Source: Sacculina carcini (taxonomy: Eukaryota > Arthropoda > Thecostraca > Sacculinidae). From it: a stretch of DNA of 64,000 nt. Under the pieces are notes generated by a model. It made no database searches. It saw only the letters and a program-made list of their open reading frames with translations, and had not been told where the DNA came from. The position numbers and the translations under genes were made by a program. The stretch is from NCBI GenBank assembly GCA_916048095.2, contig OU696590.1:4239049-4303048 (forward strand), given 5' to 3'. Below are positions 33,961 to 44,205 of the stretch, in pieces; the first letter of the stretch is position 1; each line of letters begins with the position of its first letter.

Positions 33961-36061
33961 GCTGGATTATGTTCCCGATCCTTCCTGCACTCCTGCTGCC
34001 GCTGACTCTGTTGGCTCCCCACGTTCTTCTCTTTCTGATCGGGATGCTGTTGTCGCTGAATTTGCTGATGTTTTTGGGGATAATACAGTTGGTCTAGTTT
34101 GCCAGGACTATGAGATCCGTGTCGACTCCAGCGTTCCACCAGTGGTGGAACCTCCGCGCAGAATACGCATTCACCTTCGTGACAAACTGCATGAAAAACT
34201 TGACACTCTGGAACGCCAGGGTGTAATTAAAAGGGTTGTCGAGCCCACAGAGTGGGTGTCCAATTTAGTGATTGTGTCAAAGCCATCCGGTGATATTCGG
34301 TTGTGTTTGGACCCCCGGTCGTTAAATAAAGCAATTCTTCGGGAGCATTACCCCACACCTACTGTCGATGATGTTTCATATCGTATTTCCGGCTCTCGAG
34401 TGTTCTCGCTGTTGGATGCTAAGTCAGCATTTTTGCAAGTCGGATTGTCGGATGCGTCGTCTCGCCTCTGTTGTTTTCATACTCCGTTCGGTCGGTATCG
34501 ATGGCTTCGTTTGCCGTATGGCACTTCTTGCGCGCCAGAGATTTGGCAGCGAATCATGCATGAGATGGTGGCTGATTTGCGTGGTGTCGAGGTCATTGCT
34601 GACGATTTTTTGGTTTGCGGTAAGGGAAACTCTTATCAAGCTGCTTTGGCTGACCACGAAGCCAATCTTCTGGCGTTTCTGAAGCGTGCTCGTTCCCGAA
34701 ATATACGGCTAAATGGGAGTAAGTTCCGGTTTCGAGTGCCAAAAATTATGTGGATGGGTCATTTGTTTGACAGTTCCGGTATGCGACCAAGCACGAACAA
34801 GGTCGAAGCTGTCACTCAGTACCCCTGTCCTGCAAACAAATCTGAACTCAAACGATTTCTCGGCATGGTAGCCTATCTGTCGCGTTACATTCCGAATGTT
34901 TCGACCATTTTGTCTCCTCTTCATCAGCTCACGTGTGAAAAGTATGCTTGGCACTGGAGTACAGCGTGCCAGCAGGCTTTTGACGTTGTTAAGAACAAGT
35001 TAGTAACTGCTCCTGTGCTGGCTTATTACAGCCCGTCCTTGCCTGCAGTTGTTCAATGTGACGCTTCCAGTACTGGACTGGGCGGTGTTCTGCTGCAAAA
35101 CGGCCAGCCGGTGATTTATTGTTCACGATCGCTAACTGCTACGGAGCGTTCTTACTCACAGATTGAGAAGGAGCTGTTAGCAGTTTCGTTTGTAATGAAC
35201 CGTTTGGATCAATTTGTATATGGCCGCCCGGTGACCGTTCATACCGACCATAAGCCACTGGTAGCTATCCGCAATAAGTCGTTGTGTGATGTGCCTCTTC
35301 GTTTACAGCGGATGTTTCTCGGGCTTCAGAGCTACGATTACACACTTGAGTACCGTCCAGGTACTCAGGTGCCGGTGGCCGATGCACTCAGTCGTGTTCA
35401 TTCCACGCTAACTGCGGCACAACTCGTCAGGTGTGCTCACGCTGTCGAACTGGAAACTATTCATCTCAGTTCGGGCCTCGCCGCTTCTCCTGAGCGGCTA
35501 GCTGTTTTCAAGCAGGCTACTGCTGATGACGTTCAGCTGCAGCACGTGATTTCCTATATTCGTGATGGTTGGCCAGATAGTCGCTCTAGGTTAGCTTTTG
35601 GTGTTAGTGTCTATTGGCCTTTCCGCGATGAGTTGACCACTCAAGACGGATTAGTTTTCAAATCTGGTAGTTTGGTTGTTCCGCCATCCCTCCGCAAAGA
35701 TGTTCTTTCGCGTTTACACATATATCACATTGGAATGCTGTCGGTGCTGCGAATTGCTCGCGAAAATATTTTTTGGCCAGGGATGTCGTCGGCAATTAAA
35801 GACATCATTTCCCGCTGTCCTATATGTTTGGCGCATCGTCCAAGCCAATCGGCAGAACCACTGTTGTCTCACGAGTTGCCGGAACGCCCCTGGCAAAAAC
35901 TCGCTGCTGATCTGTTCGAATTGGCAGGTCGCCACTACTTGGTAGTGGTCGACTATTTTAGCTACTACGTGGAAGTTGATCGTCTTCTTCAGGTGACAAC
36001 TGCTTCTGTTGTCAATTGCTTGCTGGTTCAGTTTGCGCGTCATGGAATACCAGAAGTTTAG
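33961..36061 (+). CDS. Element A reverse transcriptase, RNase H and integrase N-terminus
   Basis: The core frame is open from about 33,961, with no ATG needed because it is part of a polyprotein. Reverse transcriptase: a VIKRVVEPTEWVSNLVIV finger, LDPRSLNKAI, FSLLDAKSAFLQV (catalytic Asp), LPYGTSCAPEIWQ and VIADDFLVCG (ADD at about 34,598-34,606). RNase H: VVQCDASSTGLGGVLL, LTATERSYSQIEKELLAV and VHTDHKPL. Integrase: an HHCC zinc module (HIYHIG at about 35,717; CPIC at 35,816) and the first catalytic Asp in AADLFEL (about 35,908). The frame stops at TAG 36,059, exactly where the integrase should continue LVTDNGPQF, so one T appears to be missing from a T run. Confidence 0.92.
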
Positions 36062-36780
36062 TCACCGATAACGGTCCTCAATTTGCCTCTGAGGAGTTTC
36101 GCCGATTCACTCGATCTGCGGACGTTGTTCATATCACCTCTAGTCCCAGGTATCCTCAGTCTAACGGCAAAGCTGAGAACGCGGTTCGTACTGTCAAGAC
36201 GATATTCAAGAAGGCCGCTTCGGCGAACGAAAATCCTTTCTGGGCGTTAATGATGTGGAGGAATACTCCTAGCGAAGGCACCCGTTATTCACCGTCTCAG
36301 ATACTCTTTGGACGTCAATGCCGCACTACTTTACCAGTGCGTCGGCAGGCGCTCTTGCCCACGCCGGCGGATGGCGTTCTGGAACGTTTGCATCGTCAGC
36401 GAGTTCGTCAGCAGATCGTTCATGATGCCAGTCGTGGTGTTCGTCCTCTACCACCAATAGCGGTTGGTTCAGCTGTAAGAATGCGCCTGCCAGGGTCCAA
36501 GTTATGGTCGCCGGGCGTATGCGTCAGAGTTTTGCCTTTTCGGTCTTATATTGTGGAGCTGAATGGTACTCGGTACCGACGCAACCGGCAACAACTATTG
36601 GCTACAGGGGAGACTCCTCCACTGATTGTCACCTCACCTCCTCCTACCTCACCCGCTCCGCCACCAGTCCATTCTGTCAACCCTCCTGATACGGATGCTG
36701 CTACTTCTGTGTCGCCGCCGCTGCGCCGATCCACCAGCGAGCGGCGTCCTCCAGCGTACCTGGCAGATTATGTTCAGTGA
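36058..36780 (+). CDS. Element A integrase C-terminal part
   Basis: Continues the integrase in the -1 frame: VTDNGPQFASEEF (second catalytic Asp) and SPRYPQSNGKAENAVRTV (catalytic Glu), completing the D,D,E set. Then come a basic region and a Pro/Thr/Ser-rich tail ending RRSTSERRPPAYLADYVQ, a C-terminal motif common in animal Ty3/Gypsy elements. The same missing-T frameshift is present in the duplicated copy at 38,785, so it either predates the duplication or is a recurrent homopolymer error. Confidence 0.9.
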   Translation, partial: LVTDNGPQFASEEFRRFTRSADVVHITSSPRYPQSNGKAENAVRTVKTIFKKAASANENPFWALMMWRNTPSEGTRYSPSQILFGRQCRTTLPVRRQALLPTPADGVLERLHRQRVRQQIVHDASRGVRPLPPIAVGSAVRMRLPGSKLWSPGVCVRVLPFRSYIVELNGTRYRRNRQQLLATGETPPLIVTSPPPTSPAPPPVHSVNPPDTDAATSVSPPLRRSTSERRPPAYLADYVQ

Positions 36781-36815
36781 ATTTTCGTTTTTTTTTCTCG
36801 TATATGTTTGTGTTC

Positions 36816-36829
36816 GTGAGGAAGGGAGA
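36816..36829 (+). promoter_or_regulatory. Element A polypurine tract
   Basis: GTGAGGAAGGGAGA lies immediately before the 3' LTR, the expected site for plus-strand priming. The same sequence precedes the duplicated LTR at 39,554. Confidence 0.85.
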
Positions 36830-36984
36830 TGTGGCGTACGCGTATGTTCAGTGTATGCACTGAACATACGCGTGTGCACAATGTATGCACAATGTGTTCA
36901 ATGTGTTCAATGTAGAAGGCGCCACAGATGGTGAGCCATGGCCTTGCGGCAGTCAGGAGCCAGTCGTGCAATACACACGTTACA
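36830..36984 (+). repeat. Element A 3' LTR
   Basis: 155 bp, identical to the 5' LTR except for one base (TAGAAGG for TAGAGGG). It is followed by ATGAC, the second copy of the target-site duplication, and then by satellite. Confidence 0.95.
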
Positions 36985-37563
36985 ATGACCGATTTCGGCC
37001 AATTTTTACGTTATTGGGATGTCAGTGACATACGTGTGCACAAGTATCGAAAATGACCGATTTCTTTCAATTTTCACGTTTTTGCGATTTCAGTTGAGCT
37101 TGTGTGCACAAGTATCGAAAATGACCGATTTCGGTCAATTTTGACGATTTTGGGATGTCAGTAGAACTTGTGTGCACAATTATCGAAAATGACCGATTTC
37201 GGCCAATTTTGATGTTTTTGGGATGTCAGTGACATACGTGTGCACAAGTATCGAAAATGACCGATTTCGGTCAATTTTGACGTTTTTGCGATTTCAGTTG
37301 AACTTTTGTGCACAAGTATCGAAAAGGACCGACTTCGGTCAATTTTGACATTTTGGGATATCAGTTGAACTTGTGTGCACAAGTATCGAAAATTATAGAT
37401 TTCGGTCAATTTTGACGTTGTTGCGATGTCAGTTGAACTTGTGTGCACAAGTGAGGAAAATGACCGATTTCGGTCAATTTTGACGTTTTTGCGATGTCAG
37501 TTGAACTTGTGTGCACAAGTAAGGAAAATGACCAATTTCGGTCAATTTTGACGTTGTAGCGAT
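36985..37563 (+). repeat. 68-bp satellite between elements A and B
   Basis: About eight and a half monomers in the usual orientation, part of the 2,724-bp duplicated segment. The copy at 39,709-40,287 is nearly identical, with a handful of base changes (for example near 39,773-39,790). Confidence 0.95.
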
Positions 37564-38613
37564 TGTAGTGTGATGCTGCCCCGCCCAGAGGGCGCGGGCG
37601 CGGCTAGCGTGGATGACGCTACCCGCTACGAGTCAGTGTGTGTCCAGCAGTGGTTGTGTGCAGGTCGTGACGTTGTTACCCTATTGTTCGTGTGGTATTG
37701 TGATCGTAAATATATAGCATACATGGCGCAGCCGACTGAGACTCAGCAGGCTCTTCTGGAAGGTCAGCAACGACAGCTGGACCAGTTGACATCGCTGCTA
37801 AGCATGCTCGCCCGGCAGCAGCTGGAACCGGCAGCCCCCGCCGGTGCACCTGCTGTGGCTCCCCGGGTGAATGCCCCGCCGCCAGCCCGCCTGTCCTACG
37901 ACACGACTGCAGCTGGGTTCACAGCGTGGAAGGAACGAGTGCTGGCTCATGGCACGTTATCTGGCAGCGAAAAACTCAGCCCAGCCCAGCAACAAGCGCT
38001 GCTCACCACGCTGCTGGACGATGAGTGGTGCCGCATCATCCGACACTCTGTGGCTCTGCCGGCGGACGCTGATCTGCCAGCCTGCATTGAGCTGATGGAA
38101 AACCACCAGCGGTCACGTCAACAGGTGGTAGTGCAGCGCCGGCATTTTTTCTCCCGCCGCCAGCACGACGGGGAGAAGGTGGGTGACTTCGTGCTCTCCC
38201 TGCGTGAGATTGCGGCCTGCTGCGATTTCTGCAGCAGTTGCCGCGATGAGCGCATTCGCGACCAGATCGTCATGGGGACCGCTGACTCCACTGCCCTGCA
38301 CCAGCTGCTGCAGGTTGCCCACAACGAATTGTCGCTGGAGAGGGCAGTCAAAATTTGCGAGTCAGCGGAGTGCGTCCGCCATGATGTTGTGGCCATGCAG
38401 CGAGCCACGCCCGATGTGGCTAGTTCGGCCACCATCCGTACAGAGGTCGCCGCCGTGCGCCGTCAACCACTGCGCATGCGCGAGCAGCTCGGCCGGCAGC
38501 CACTGCGCATGCGCGACCAGCATGACCGTCAACCACTGCGCATGCGCGACCAACCGAACCTGCAGTCAGCTGATGGTGGCAACGGCTCTGCATGCGATCG
38601 CTGCGGCCAAAGA
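37564..38613 (+). pseudogene. Truncated element B copy: 5' LTR plus partial gag
   Basis: Matches element B at 40,288-41,337 with an offset of 2,724 bases: the complete 160-bp LTR, then gag up to the first zinc knuckle (CDRCGQ). It ends abruptly at 38,613, where element A integrase sequence begins after two extra bases (AG). A few substitutions separate it from the full copy, such as GTGGTA for GTGTTA near 38,126 and GAGCGC for GAGTGC near 38,248. The frame runs on into element A sequence out of phase and stops after about 10 codons. Confidence 0.92.
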
Positions 38614-38615
38614 AG

Positions 38616-39708
38616 GGCAAAAACTCGCTGCTGATCTGTTCGAATTGGCAGGTCGCCACTACTTGGTAGTGGTCGACTATTTTAGCTACTACGTGGAAGT
38701 TGATCGTCTTCTTCAGGTGACAACTGCTTCTGTTGTCAATTGCTTGCTGGTTCAGTTTGCGCGTCATGGAATACCAGAAGTTTAGTCACCGATAACGGTC
38801 CTCAATTTGCCTCTGAGGAGTTTCGCCGATTCACTCGATCTGCGGACGTTGTTCATATCACCTCTAGTCCCAGGTATCCTCAGTCTAACGGCAAAGCTGA
38901 GAACGCGGTTCGTACTGTCAAGACGATATTCAAGAAGGCCGCTTCGGCGAACGAAAATCCTTTCTGGGCGTTAATGATGTGGAGGAATACTCCTAGCGAA
39001 GGCACCCGTTATTCACCGTCTCAGATACTCTTTGGACGTCAATGCCGCACTACTTTACCAGTGCGTCGGCAGGCGCTCTTGCCCACGCCGGCGGATGGCG
39101 TTCTGGAACGTTTGCATCGTCAGCGAGTTCGTCAGCAGATCGTTCATGATGCCAGTCGTGGTGTTCGTCCTCTACCACCAATAGCGGTTGGTTCAGCTGT
39201 AAGAATGCGCCTGCCAGGGTCCAAGTTATGGTCGCCGGGCGTATGCGTCAGAGTTTTGCCTTTTCGGTCTTATATTGTGGAGCTGAATGGTACTCGGTAC
39301 CGACGCAACCGGCAACAACTATTGGCTACAGGGGAGACTCCTCCACTGATTGTCACCTCACCTCCTCCTACCTCACCCGCTCCGCCACCAGTCCATTCTG
39401 TCAACCCTCCTGATGCGGATGCTGCTACTTCTGTGTCGCCGCCGCTGCGCCGATCCACCAGCGAGCGGCGTCCTCCAGCGTACCTGGCAGATTATGTTCA
39501 GTGAATTTTCGTTTTTTTTTCTCGTATATGTTTGTGTTCGTGAGGAAGGGAGATGTGGCGTACGCGTATGTTCAGTGTATGCACTGAACATACGCGTGTG
39601 CACAATGTATGCACAATGTGTTCAATGTGTTCAATGTAGAAGGCGCCACAGATGGTGAGCCATGGCCTTGCGGCAGTCAGGAGCCAGTCGTGCAATACAC
39701 ACGTTACA
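38616..39708 (+). pseudogene. Truncated element A copy: integrase part plus 3' LTR
   Basis: Matches 35,892-36,984 with an offset of 2,724 bases: the end of the integrase (frameshift included), the polypurine tract and a complete 155-bp LTR at 39,554-39,708. It has no gag, protease or reverse transcriptase of its own. It is the second half of the tandem duplication and not an independent insertion, so its left side has no target-site duplication. Confidence 0.92.
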
Positions 39709-40287
39709 ATGACCGATTTCGGCCAATTTTTACGTTATTGGGATGTCAGTGACATACGTGTGCACAAGTATCTAAAATGATCGTTTTATTTCAATTTTCA
39801 CGTTTTTGCGATTTCAGTTGAGCTTGTGTGCACAAGTATCGAAAATGACCGATTTCGGTCAATTTTGACGATTTTGGGATGTCAGTAGAACTTGTGTGCA
39901 CAATTATCGAAAATGACCGATTTCGGCCAATTTTGATGTTTTTGGGATGTCAGTGACATACGTGTGCACAAGTATCGAAAATGACCGATTTCGGTCAATT
40001 TTGACGTTTTTGCGATTTCAGTTGAACTTTTGTGCACAAGTATCGAAAAGGACCGACTTCGGTCAATTTTGACATTTTGGGATATCAGTTGAACTTGTGT
40101 GCACAAGTATCGAAAATTATAGATTTCGGTCAATTTTGACGTTGTTGCGATGTCAGTTGAACTTGTGTGCACAAGTGAGGAAAATGACCGATTTCGGTCA
40201 ATTTTGACGTTTTTGCGATGTCAGTTGAACTTGTGTGCACAAGTAAGGAAAATGACCAATTTCGGTCAATTTTGACGTTGTAGCGAT
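39709..40287 (+). repeat. 68-bp satellite, second duplicated copy
   Basis: Duplicate of 36,985-37,563. Its last five bases, GCGAT (40,283-40,287), are the left target-site duplication of element B. Confidence 0.95.
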
Positions 40288-40447
40288 TGTAGTGTGATGC
40301 TGCCCCGCCCAGAGGGCGCGGGCGCGGCTAGCGTGGATGACGCTACCCGCTACGAGTCAGTGTGTGTCCAGCAGTGGTTGTGTGCAGGTCGTGACGTTGT
40401 TACCCTATTGTTCGTGTGGTATTGTGATCGTAAATATATAGCATACA
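40288..40447 (+). repeat. Element B 5' LTR
   Basis: Begins TGTAGTGTGATGCTGCC and ends TATATAGCATACA. AAATATATAG near the 3' end is the only TATA-like stretch. The LTR has no stop codon in the gag frame from 40,294 onward, and its last A is the first base of the gag ATG. Confidence 0.95.
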
Positions 40448-43400
40448 TGGCGCAGCCGACTGAGACTCAGCAGGCTCTTCTGGAAGGTCAGCAACGACAG
40501 CTGGACCAGTTGACATCGCTGCTAAGCATGCTCGCCCGGCAGCAGCTGGAACCGGCAGCCCCCGCCGGTGCACCTGCTGTGGCTCCCCGGGTGAATGCCC
40601 CGCCGCCAGCCCGCCTGTCCTACGACACGACTGCAGCTGGGTTCACAGCGTGGAAGGAACGAGTGCTGGCTCATGGCACGTTATCTGGCAGCGAAAAACT
40701 CAGCCCAGCCCAGCAACAAGCGCTGCTCACCACGCTGCTGGACGATGAGTGGTGCCGCATCATCCGACACTCTGTGGCTCTGCCGGCGGACGCTGATCTG
40801 CCAGCCTGCATTGAGCTGATGGAAAACCACCAGCGGTCACGTCAACAGGTGTTAGTGCAGCGCCGGCATTTTTTCTCCCGCCGCCAGCACGACGGGGAGA
40901 AGGTGGGTGACTTCGTGCTCTCCCTGCGTGAGATTGCGGCCTGCTGCGATTTCTGCAGCAGTTGCCGCGATGAGTGCATTCGCGACCAGATCGTCATGGG
41001 GACCGCTGACTCCACTGCCCTGCACCAGCTGCTGCAGGTTGCCCACAACGAATTGTCGCTGGAGAGGGCAGTCAAAATTTGCGAGTCAGCGGAGTGCGTC
41101 CGCCATGATGTTGTGGCCATGCAGCGAGCCACGCCCGATGTGGCTAGTTCGGCCACCATCCGTACAGAGGTCGCCGCCGTGCGCCGTCAACCACTGCGCA
41201 TGCGCGAGCAGCTCGGCCGGCAGCCACTGCGCATGCGCGACCAGCATGACCGTCAACCACTGCGCATGCGCGACCAACCGAACCTGCAGTCAGCTGATGG
41301 TGGCAACGGCTCTGCATGCGATCGCTGCGGCCAAAGACACCAGACGGCGCCATGCCGCGCTGCTGACTGCGTCTGTCGCCGATGCGGAAAGCGCGGCCAC
41401 TACGCGCGTGCATGCCGTGCGTCCCAGTCCGGCGCGGGCCGCCGCCGAAACAACTTCGTCGAATATGTTGGCTGTGATGCAAACGATGGTGTTGTGAACG
41501 ACGAAAATACACAAGACACATTGTATATCGGTGATATTTTTGATCGTGCTGAACGCACCCGTTTGACCACCGTGGGCCTAACCGTTTCCGTGGGGGTGCA
41601 CCAACCGCGCAAAATCACATGGCGCTGTGATTCTGGGGCCGATGTCTCCGTAGTAGATGCTGTAGTCGCGCAGCAGCTCGGGGTAGCCGCCAAGAGCTTA
41701 TGTCCACCGCCGTCGCGCCTGCGGGTCGCCAACGGCCAGCCACTGCGGTGTTTGGGTACATTCGAGGCGCTGCTGCGACTTGGCGACGCTTCTTGCCGCT
41801 CCACAGTGTACGTGGTGCCGTCAGTGCGGCGCCCTCTGCTCTGTTGGCGGGACGCAGTGGAACTGCGCCTGCTGCACCGCGCATTTCCGCGCCAGATGTC
41901 ACGCGAGCAGCATCTACAGCAGGTGACCGCAGGACCGTCAGTCCCGATGCCGCGACATTGCCCTCGCTGGACCAGCGCGGCGCAGCCTACCGCTGCAGAG
42001 CGACGGGCACACAGCGAGCAATTGTTGGCGGCCTTCACTCGCGTGTTCTCTACGGACGGTCCCCTCCGCGAGATGACTGGCGGTGCAATGCGGATTGACC
42101 TCCGAGATGATGCCGTGCCCAACAATGTGACCGCCCCTCGTTCTGTGCCATTCTGCCACCGCGCCCAGGCACAACAGCAGCTGGAGCAGCTGCAGCAGCA
42201 GGGCGTCATTGAGCCGGTGTCCCACCCGACTGACTGGTGCTCGCCCATTGTCGTGGTCGGCAAACGAAATGCGGACGGCACGCCCAACGGTTGCCGCCTC
42301 ACGGTGGACTTTACCCGTCTCAATCGTTTCGTCCGCCGACCGACTCATCCGGTTCGCTCGCCTGTCGAGGCCGTAGCCAGCATGGGCCTCGGCAACCGGT
42401 GGTTCACCCAGGTGGACGCCCTACAGGGCTACTTTCAGGTGCCCTTGCGCCGCGAGGACCGAGACCTCACCACTTTCATCACGCCGTGGGGTCGGTTCAG
42501 GTTCTGCCGGGCGCCAATGGGCCTGGTGTCAAGCGGCGACGAGTTCAACCGGCGCGGCGACGTCGCCTTGGCTGGCTTAGCGGACTCGTGCAAGATTGTT
42601 GACGACGTGCTGGTGCACAGTGCCAGCTACGACGACCATCTGCAGCGAGTCTGGCAACTACTGCAGCGCTGTGACGACGCCGGCGTCACTTTGAACCGGA
42701 AAAAGTTTGTCTTTGCGGCCACTGCCGCCAATTTCTGTGGCTTCCACATCACGTCCTCCGGATTTACCATCGACGAGAAGAAAATTCGGGCACTGGCTGA
42801 CTTCCCTACACCGACGGACCTGACCTCACTGCGGTCGTTCTTGGGCTTGGCGAATCAGTTTGGCGACTTCTCTGACGCCATCGCTTCTGCTGCCGAGCCC
42901 CTGCGTCAGCTGCTCCGCAAAGGCGTCGAGTGGCAGTGGTCGTCACAACACAACGCTGCTTTCACGGCCGTAAAACGCGCGTTGGCCAGCCCGCCCGTGC
43001 TTGGCCACTTCGACCCGACAAGGCCCACCATGTTGGAGACGGACGCGGCAAGACAGAAAGGCCTCGGGTTTGTCCTCCGCCAGCGGGACGACCAGGGCCG
43101 CTGGCAGCTCATCCAGTGTGGGTCGCGATTCGTCTCCGACACGGAGAGCCGTTATGCCGTCTGCGAGCTGGAGATGTTGGCCGTGGTGTGGGCCTGCCAG
43201 AAATGCCACCAATATCTGACTGGCCTGCCCACCTTCAATGTGGTCACCGACCACAAGCCGCTGGTGCCCATCCTGAACGAAAAGGCGCTCGGAGACATCT
43301 GCAATCCTCGTCTGCAGCGCATGCGTCAGCGTCTACTGCACCTGACATTTGTCGCCAGCTGGAGGCCAGGAGCACAGCACAACATCGCCGACGCCCTGTC

Positions 43401-44124
43401 ACGCGCACCCTCCCAGCCGGCCGGTGCTGACGCGGACGTGGACGACTCTTCGTCTGGATTTTTCATACAGACGCTAGACGCCTTCTCAGATGAGGACGAT
43501 GAAGGTCGCCGCACATCGCCAGTCGACACCACTCTGGAGGCGGTGCGAGCTGCATCTCTCGCGGACGACGAGTGCCGTCAGCTGATGCCGTACGTGCTAG
43601 ACGGCTTTCCTCAGCATAAGCATCTCCTACCGTCCAGCCTTCACCAGTACTGGGGTGTGCGCGACCAGCTCACTGCGGACCATGGCATGATTTTGGTCGG
43701 CTGCCGTCTGCTTGTGCCCAAGCGCCTGCGAAAAGATATCCTCCGCCGCCTCCACGAAAGCCATCAGGGGCAGGTCAGGACGGTTCAACGCGCCCGCCAG
43801 ACTGTATTCTGGCCTGGCCTTAATAACGACATCGCCATGGCCGTTTCGTCATGCCAAGAGTGTCTCGAATACAAGGACTCTCAGCAGAAAGAGCCATACA
43901 TGGCGGAACCGCGCCCGACACGGCCCTTCGAATCGGTGTCGGCAGATCTCTTCTACCATGCGGGGAAAACGTTCCTCGTATACGCCGACCGATTCTCCAA
44001 CTGGCCGCTGGTGTTTGAATGTGGCCTTGACGCGTCTGCTCATCAGCTGGTGAAGCTGTTTCGGCGCGTGTTTGTCGCCACGGGCGACAGATTTGACAAT
44101 GACAATGAAAATGACAGAAAATGA
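40447..44124 (+). CDS. Element B gag-pol polyprotein, interrupted in integrase
   Basis: A gag-pol frame open from inside the LTR. The first ATG that fits is at 40,447, on the LTR/PBS boundary. In order: a Gln-rich N-terminus; capsid with HFFSRRQHDGEKVGDFV; zinc knuckles CDRCGQRH...C and canonical CRRCGKRGHYARAC (about 41,318-41,410); protease RCDSGADVSVVD (about 41,625); reverse transcriptase with FTQVDALQGYFQV and KIVDDVLVHS (VDD at about 42,598-42,606); RNase H with METDAA-like LETDAARQKGLG, YAVCELEMLAVVW and VVTDHKPL; and integrase with an HESHQG...CQEC zinc module and the first catalytic Asp in SADLFYHAG (about 43,943). The real integrase ends near 44,090. The final residues come from inserted satellite. 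Gag and pol share one frame with no shift or stop. Confidence 0.93.
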   Translation: MAQPTETQQALLEGQQRQLDQLTSLLSMLARQQLEPAAPAGAPAVAPRVNAPPPARLSYDTTAAGFTAWKERVLAHGTLSGSEKLSPAQQQALLTTLLDDEWCRIIRHSVALPADADLPACIELMENHQRSRQQVLVQRRHFFSRRQHDGEKVGDFVLSLREIAACCDFCSSCRDECIRDQIVMGTADSTALHQLLQVAHNELSLERAVKICESAECVRHDVVAMQRATPDVASSATIRTEVAAVRRQPLRMREQLGRQPLRMRDQHDRQPLRMRDQPNLQSADGGNGSACDRCGQRHQTAPCRAADCVCRRCGKRGHYARACRASQSGAGRRRNNFVEYVGCDANDGVVNDENTQDTLYIGDIFDRAERTRLTTVGLTVSVGVHQPRKITWRCDSGADVSVVDAVVAQQLGVAAKSLCPPPSRLRVANGQPLRCLGTFEALLRLGDASCRSTVYVVPSVRRPLLCWRDAVELRLLHRAFPRQMSREQHLQQVTAGPSVPMPRHCPRWTSAAQPTAAERRAHSEQLLAAFTRVFSTDGPLREMTGGAMRIDLRDDAVPNNVTAPRSVPFCHRAQAQQQLEQLQQQGVIEPVSHPTDWCSPIVVVGKRNADGTPNGCRLTVDFTRLNRFVRRPTHPVRSPVEAVASMGLGNRWFTQVDALQGYFQVPLRREDRDLTTFITPWGRFRFCRAPMGLVSSGDEFNRRGDVALAGLADSCKIVDDVLVHSASYDDHLQRVWQLLQRCDDAGVTLNRKKFVFAATAANFCGFHITSSGFTIDEKKIRALADFPTPTDLTSLRSFLGLANQFGDFSDAIASAAEPLRQLLRKGVEWQWSSQHNAAFTAVKRALASPPVLGHFDPTRPTMLETDAARQKGLGFVLRQRDDQGRWQLIQCGSRFVSDTESRYAVCELEMLAVVWACQKCHQYLTGLPTFNVVTDHKPLVPILNEKALGDICNPRLQRMRQRLLHLTFVASWRPGAQHNIADALSRAPSQPAGADADVDDSSSGFFIQTLDAFSDEDDEGRRTSPVDTTLEAVRAASLADDECRQLMPYVLDGFPQHKHLLPSSLHQYWGVRDQLTADHGMILVGCRLLVPKRLRKDILRRLHESHQGQVRTVQRARQTVFWPGLNNDIAMAVSSCQECLEYKDSQQKEPYMAEPRPTRPFESVSADLFYHAGKTFLVYADRFSNWPLVFECGLDASAHQLVKLFRRVFVATGDRFDNDNENDRK
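40448..40465 (+). promoter_or_regulatory. Element B primer-binding site
   Basis: TGGCGCAGCCGACTGAGA directly follows the LTR. TGGCGCAG-type sites usually pair with a serine tRNA. Here the match would have a mismatch and the tRNA identity is inferred. The site overlaps the first codons of gag. Confidence 0.7.
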
Positions 44125-44205
44125 CAGATTTCGGTCAATTTTGACCTTTTTGGGATGCCAGTTGAACTTGTGTGCACAAGTATCGCAAATGACCAAATTT
44201 GGCCA
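44091..44205 (+). other. Satellite insertion inside element B integrase
   Basis: Between the first and second catalytic Asp of integrase lie about 115 bases of foreign DNA: a short ATGACAATGA-like filler (about 44,091-44,116), then 89 bases (44,117-44,205) of 68-bp satellite. Those 89 bases are identical to 45,268-45,356 just beyond the 3' LTR, including private variants (GACAGATTT, GGGATGCCAG, ATCGCAAATGACCAAATTTGG). The integrase continues after it in another frame. Confidence 0.93.

Larger units (their letters stand above)
32446..36984 (+). mobile_element. Ty3/Gypsy-like LTR retrotransposon A
   Basis: A 4,539-bp element with 155-bp LTRs (TG...CA), a 5-bp target-site duplication ATGAC (32,441-32,445 and 36,985-36,989), a primer-binding site, gag, protease, reverse transcriptase, RNase H and integrase in Ty3/Gypsy order, and a polypurine tract. 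The two LTRs differ at a single base (G or A near 32,530 and 36,914), which argues for recent insertion. Nevertheless the coding region shifts frame at about 33,550, 33,955 and 36,058. Short LTRs and two zinc knuckles in gag suggest a mag-like lineage, but that is a family-level guess. The last 1.09 kb is duplicated at 38,616-39,708. Confidence 0.93.
35892..41339 (+). repeat. Tandem duplication of 2,724 bp spanning A end, satellite and B start
   Basis: Positions 35,892-38,615 and 38,616-41,339 are near-identical. Each copy comprises A integrase to 3' LTR, satellite, and B 5' LTR plus gag. The junction at 38,613-38,616 joins B (CGGCCAAAGA) to A (GGCAAAAACTCG) through a two-base filler AG found in neither parent. 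The scattered substitutions between copies argue against a simple assembly repeat error. Confidence 0.93.

Noticed and set aside
38616-39708. A third independent LTR element insertion
   Set aside because: Constant 2,724-base offset across LTR, satellite and neighbouring element B shows it is part of a tandem duplication.
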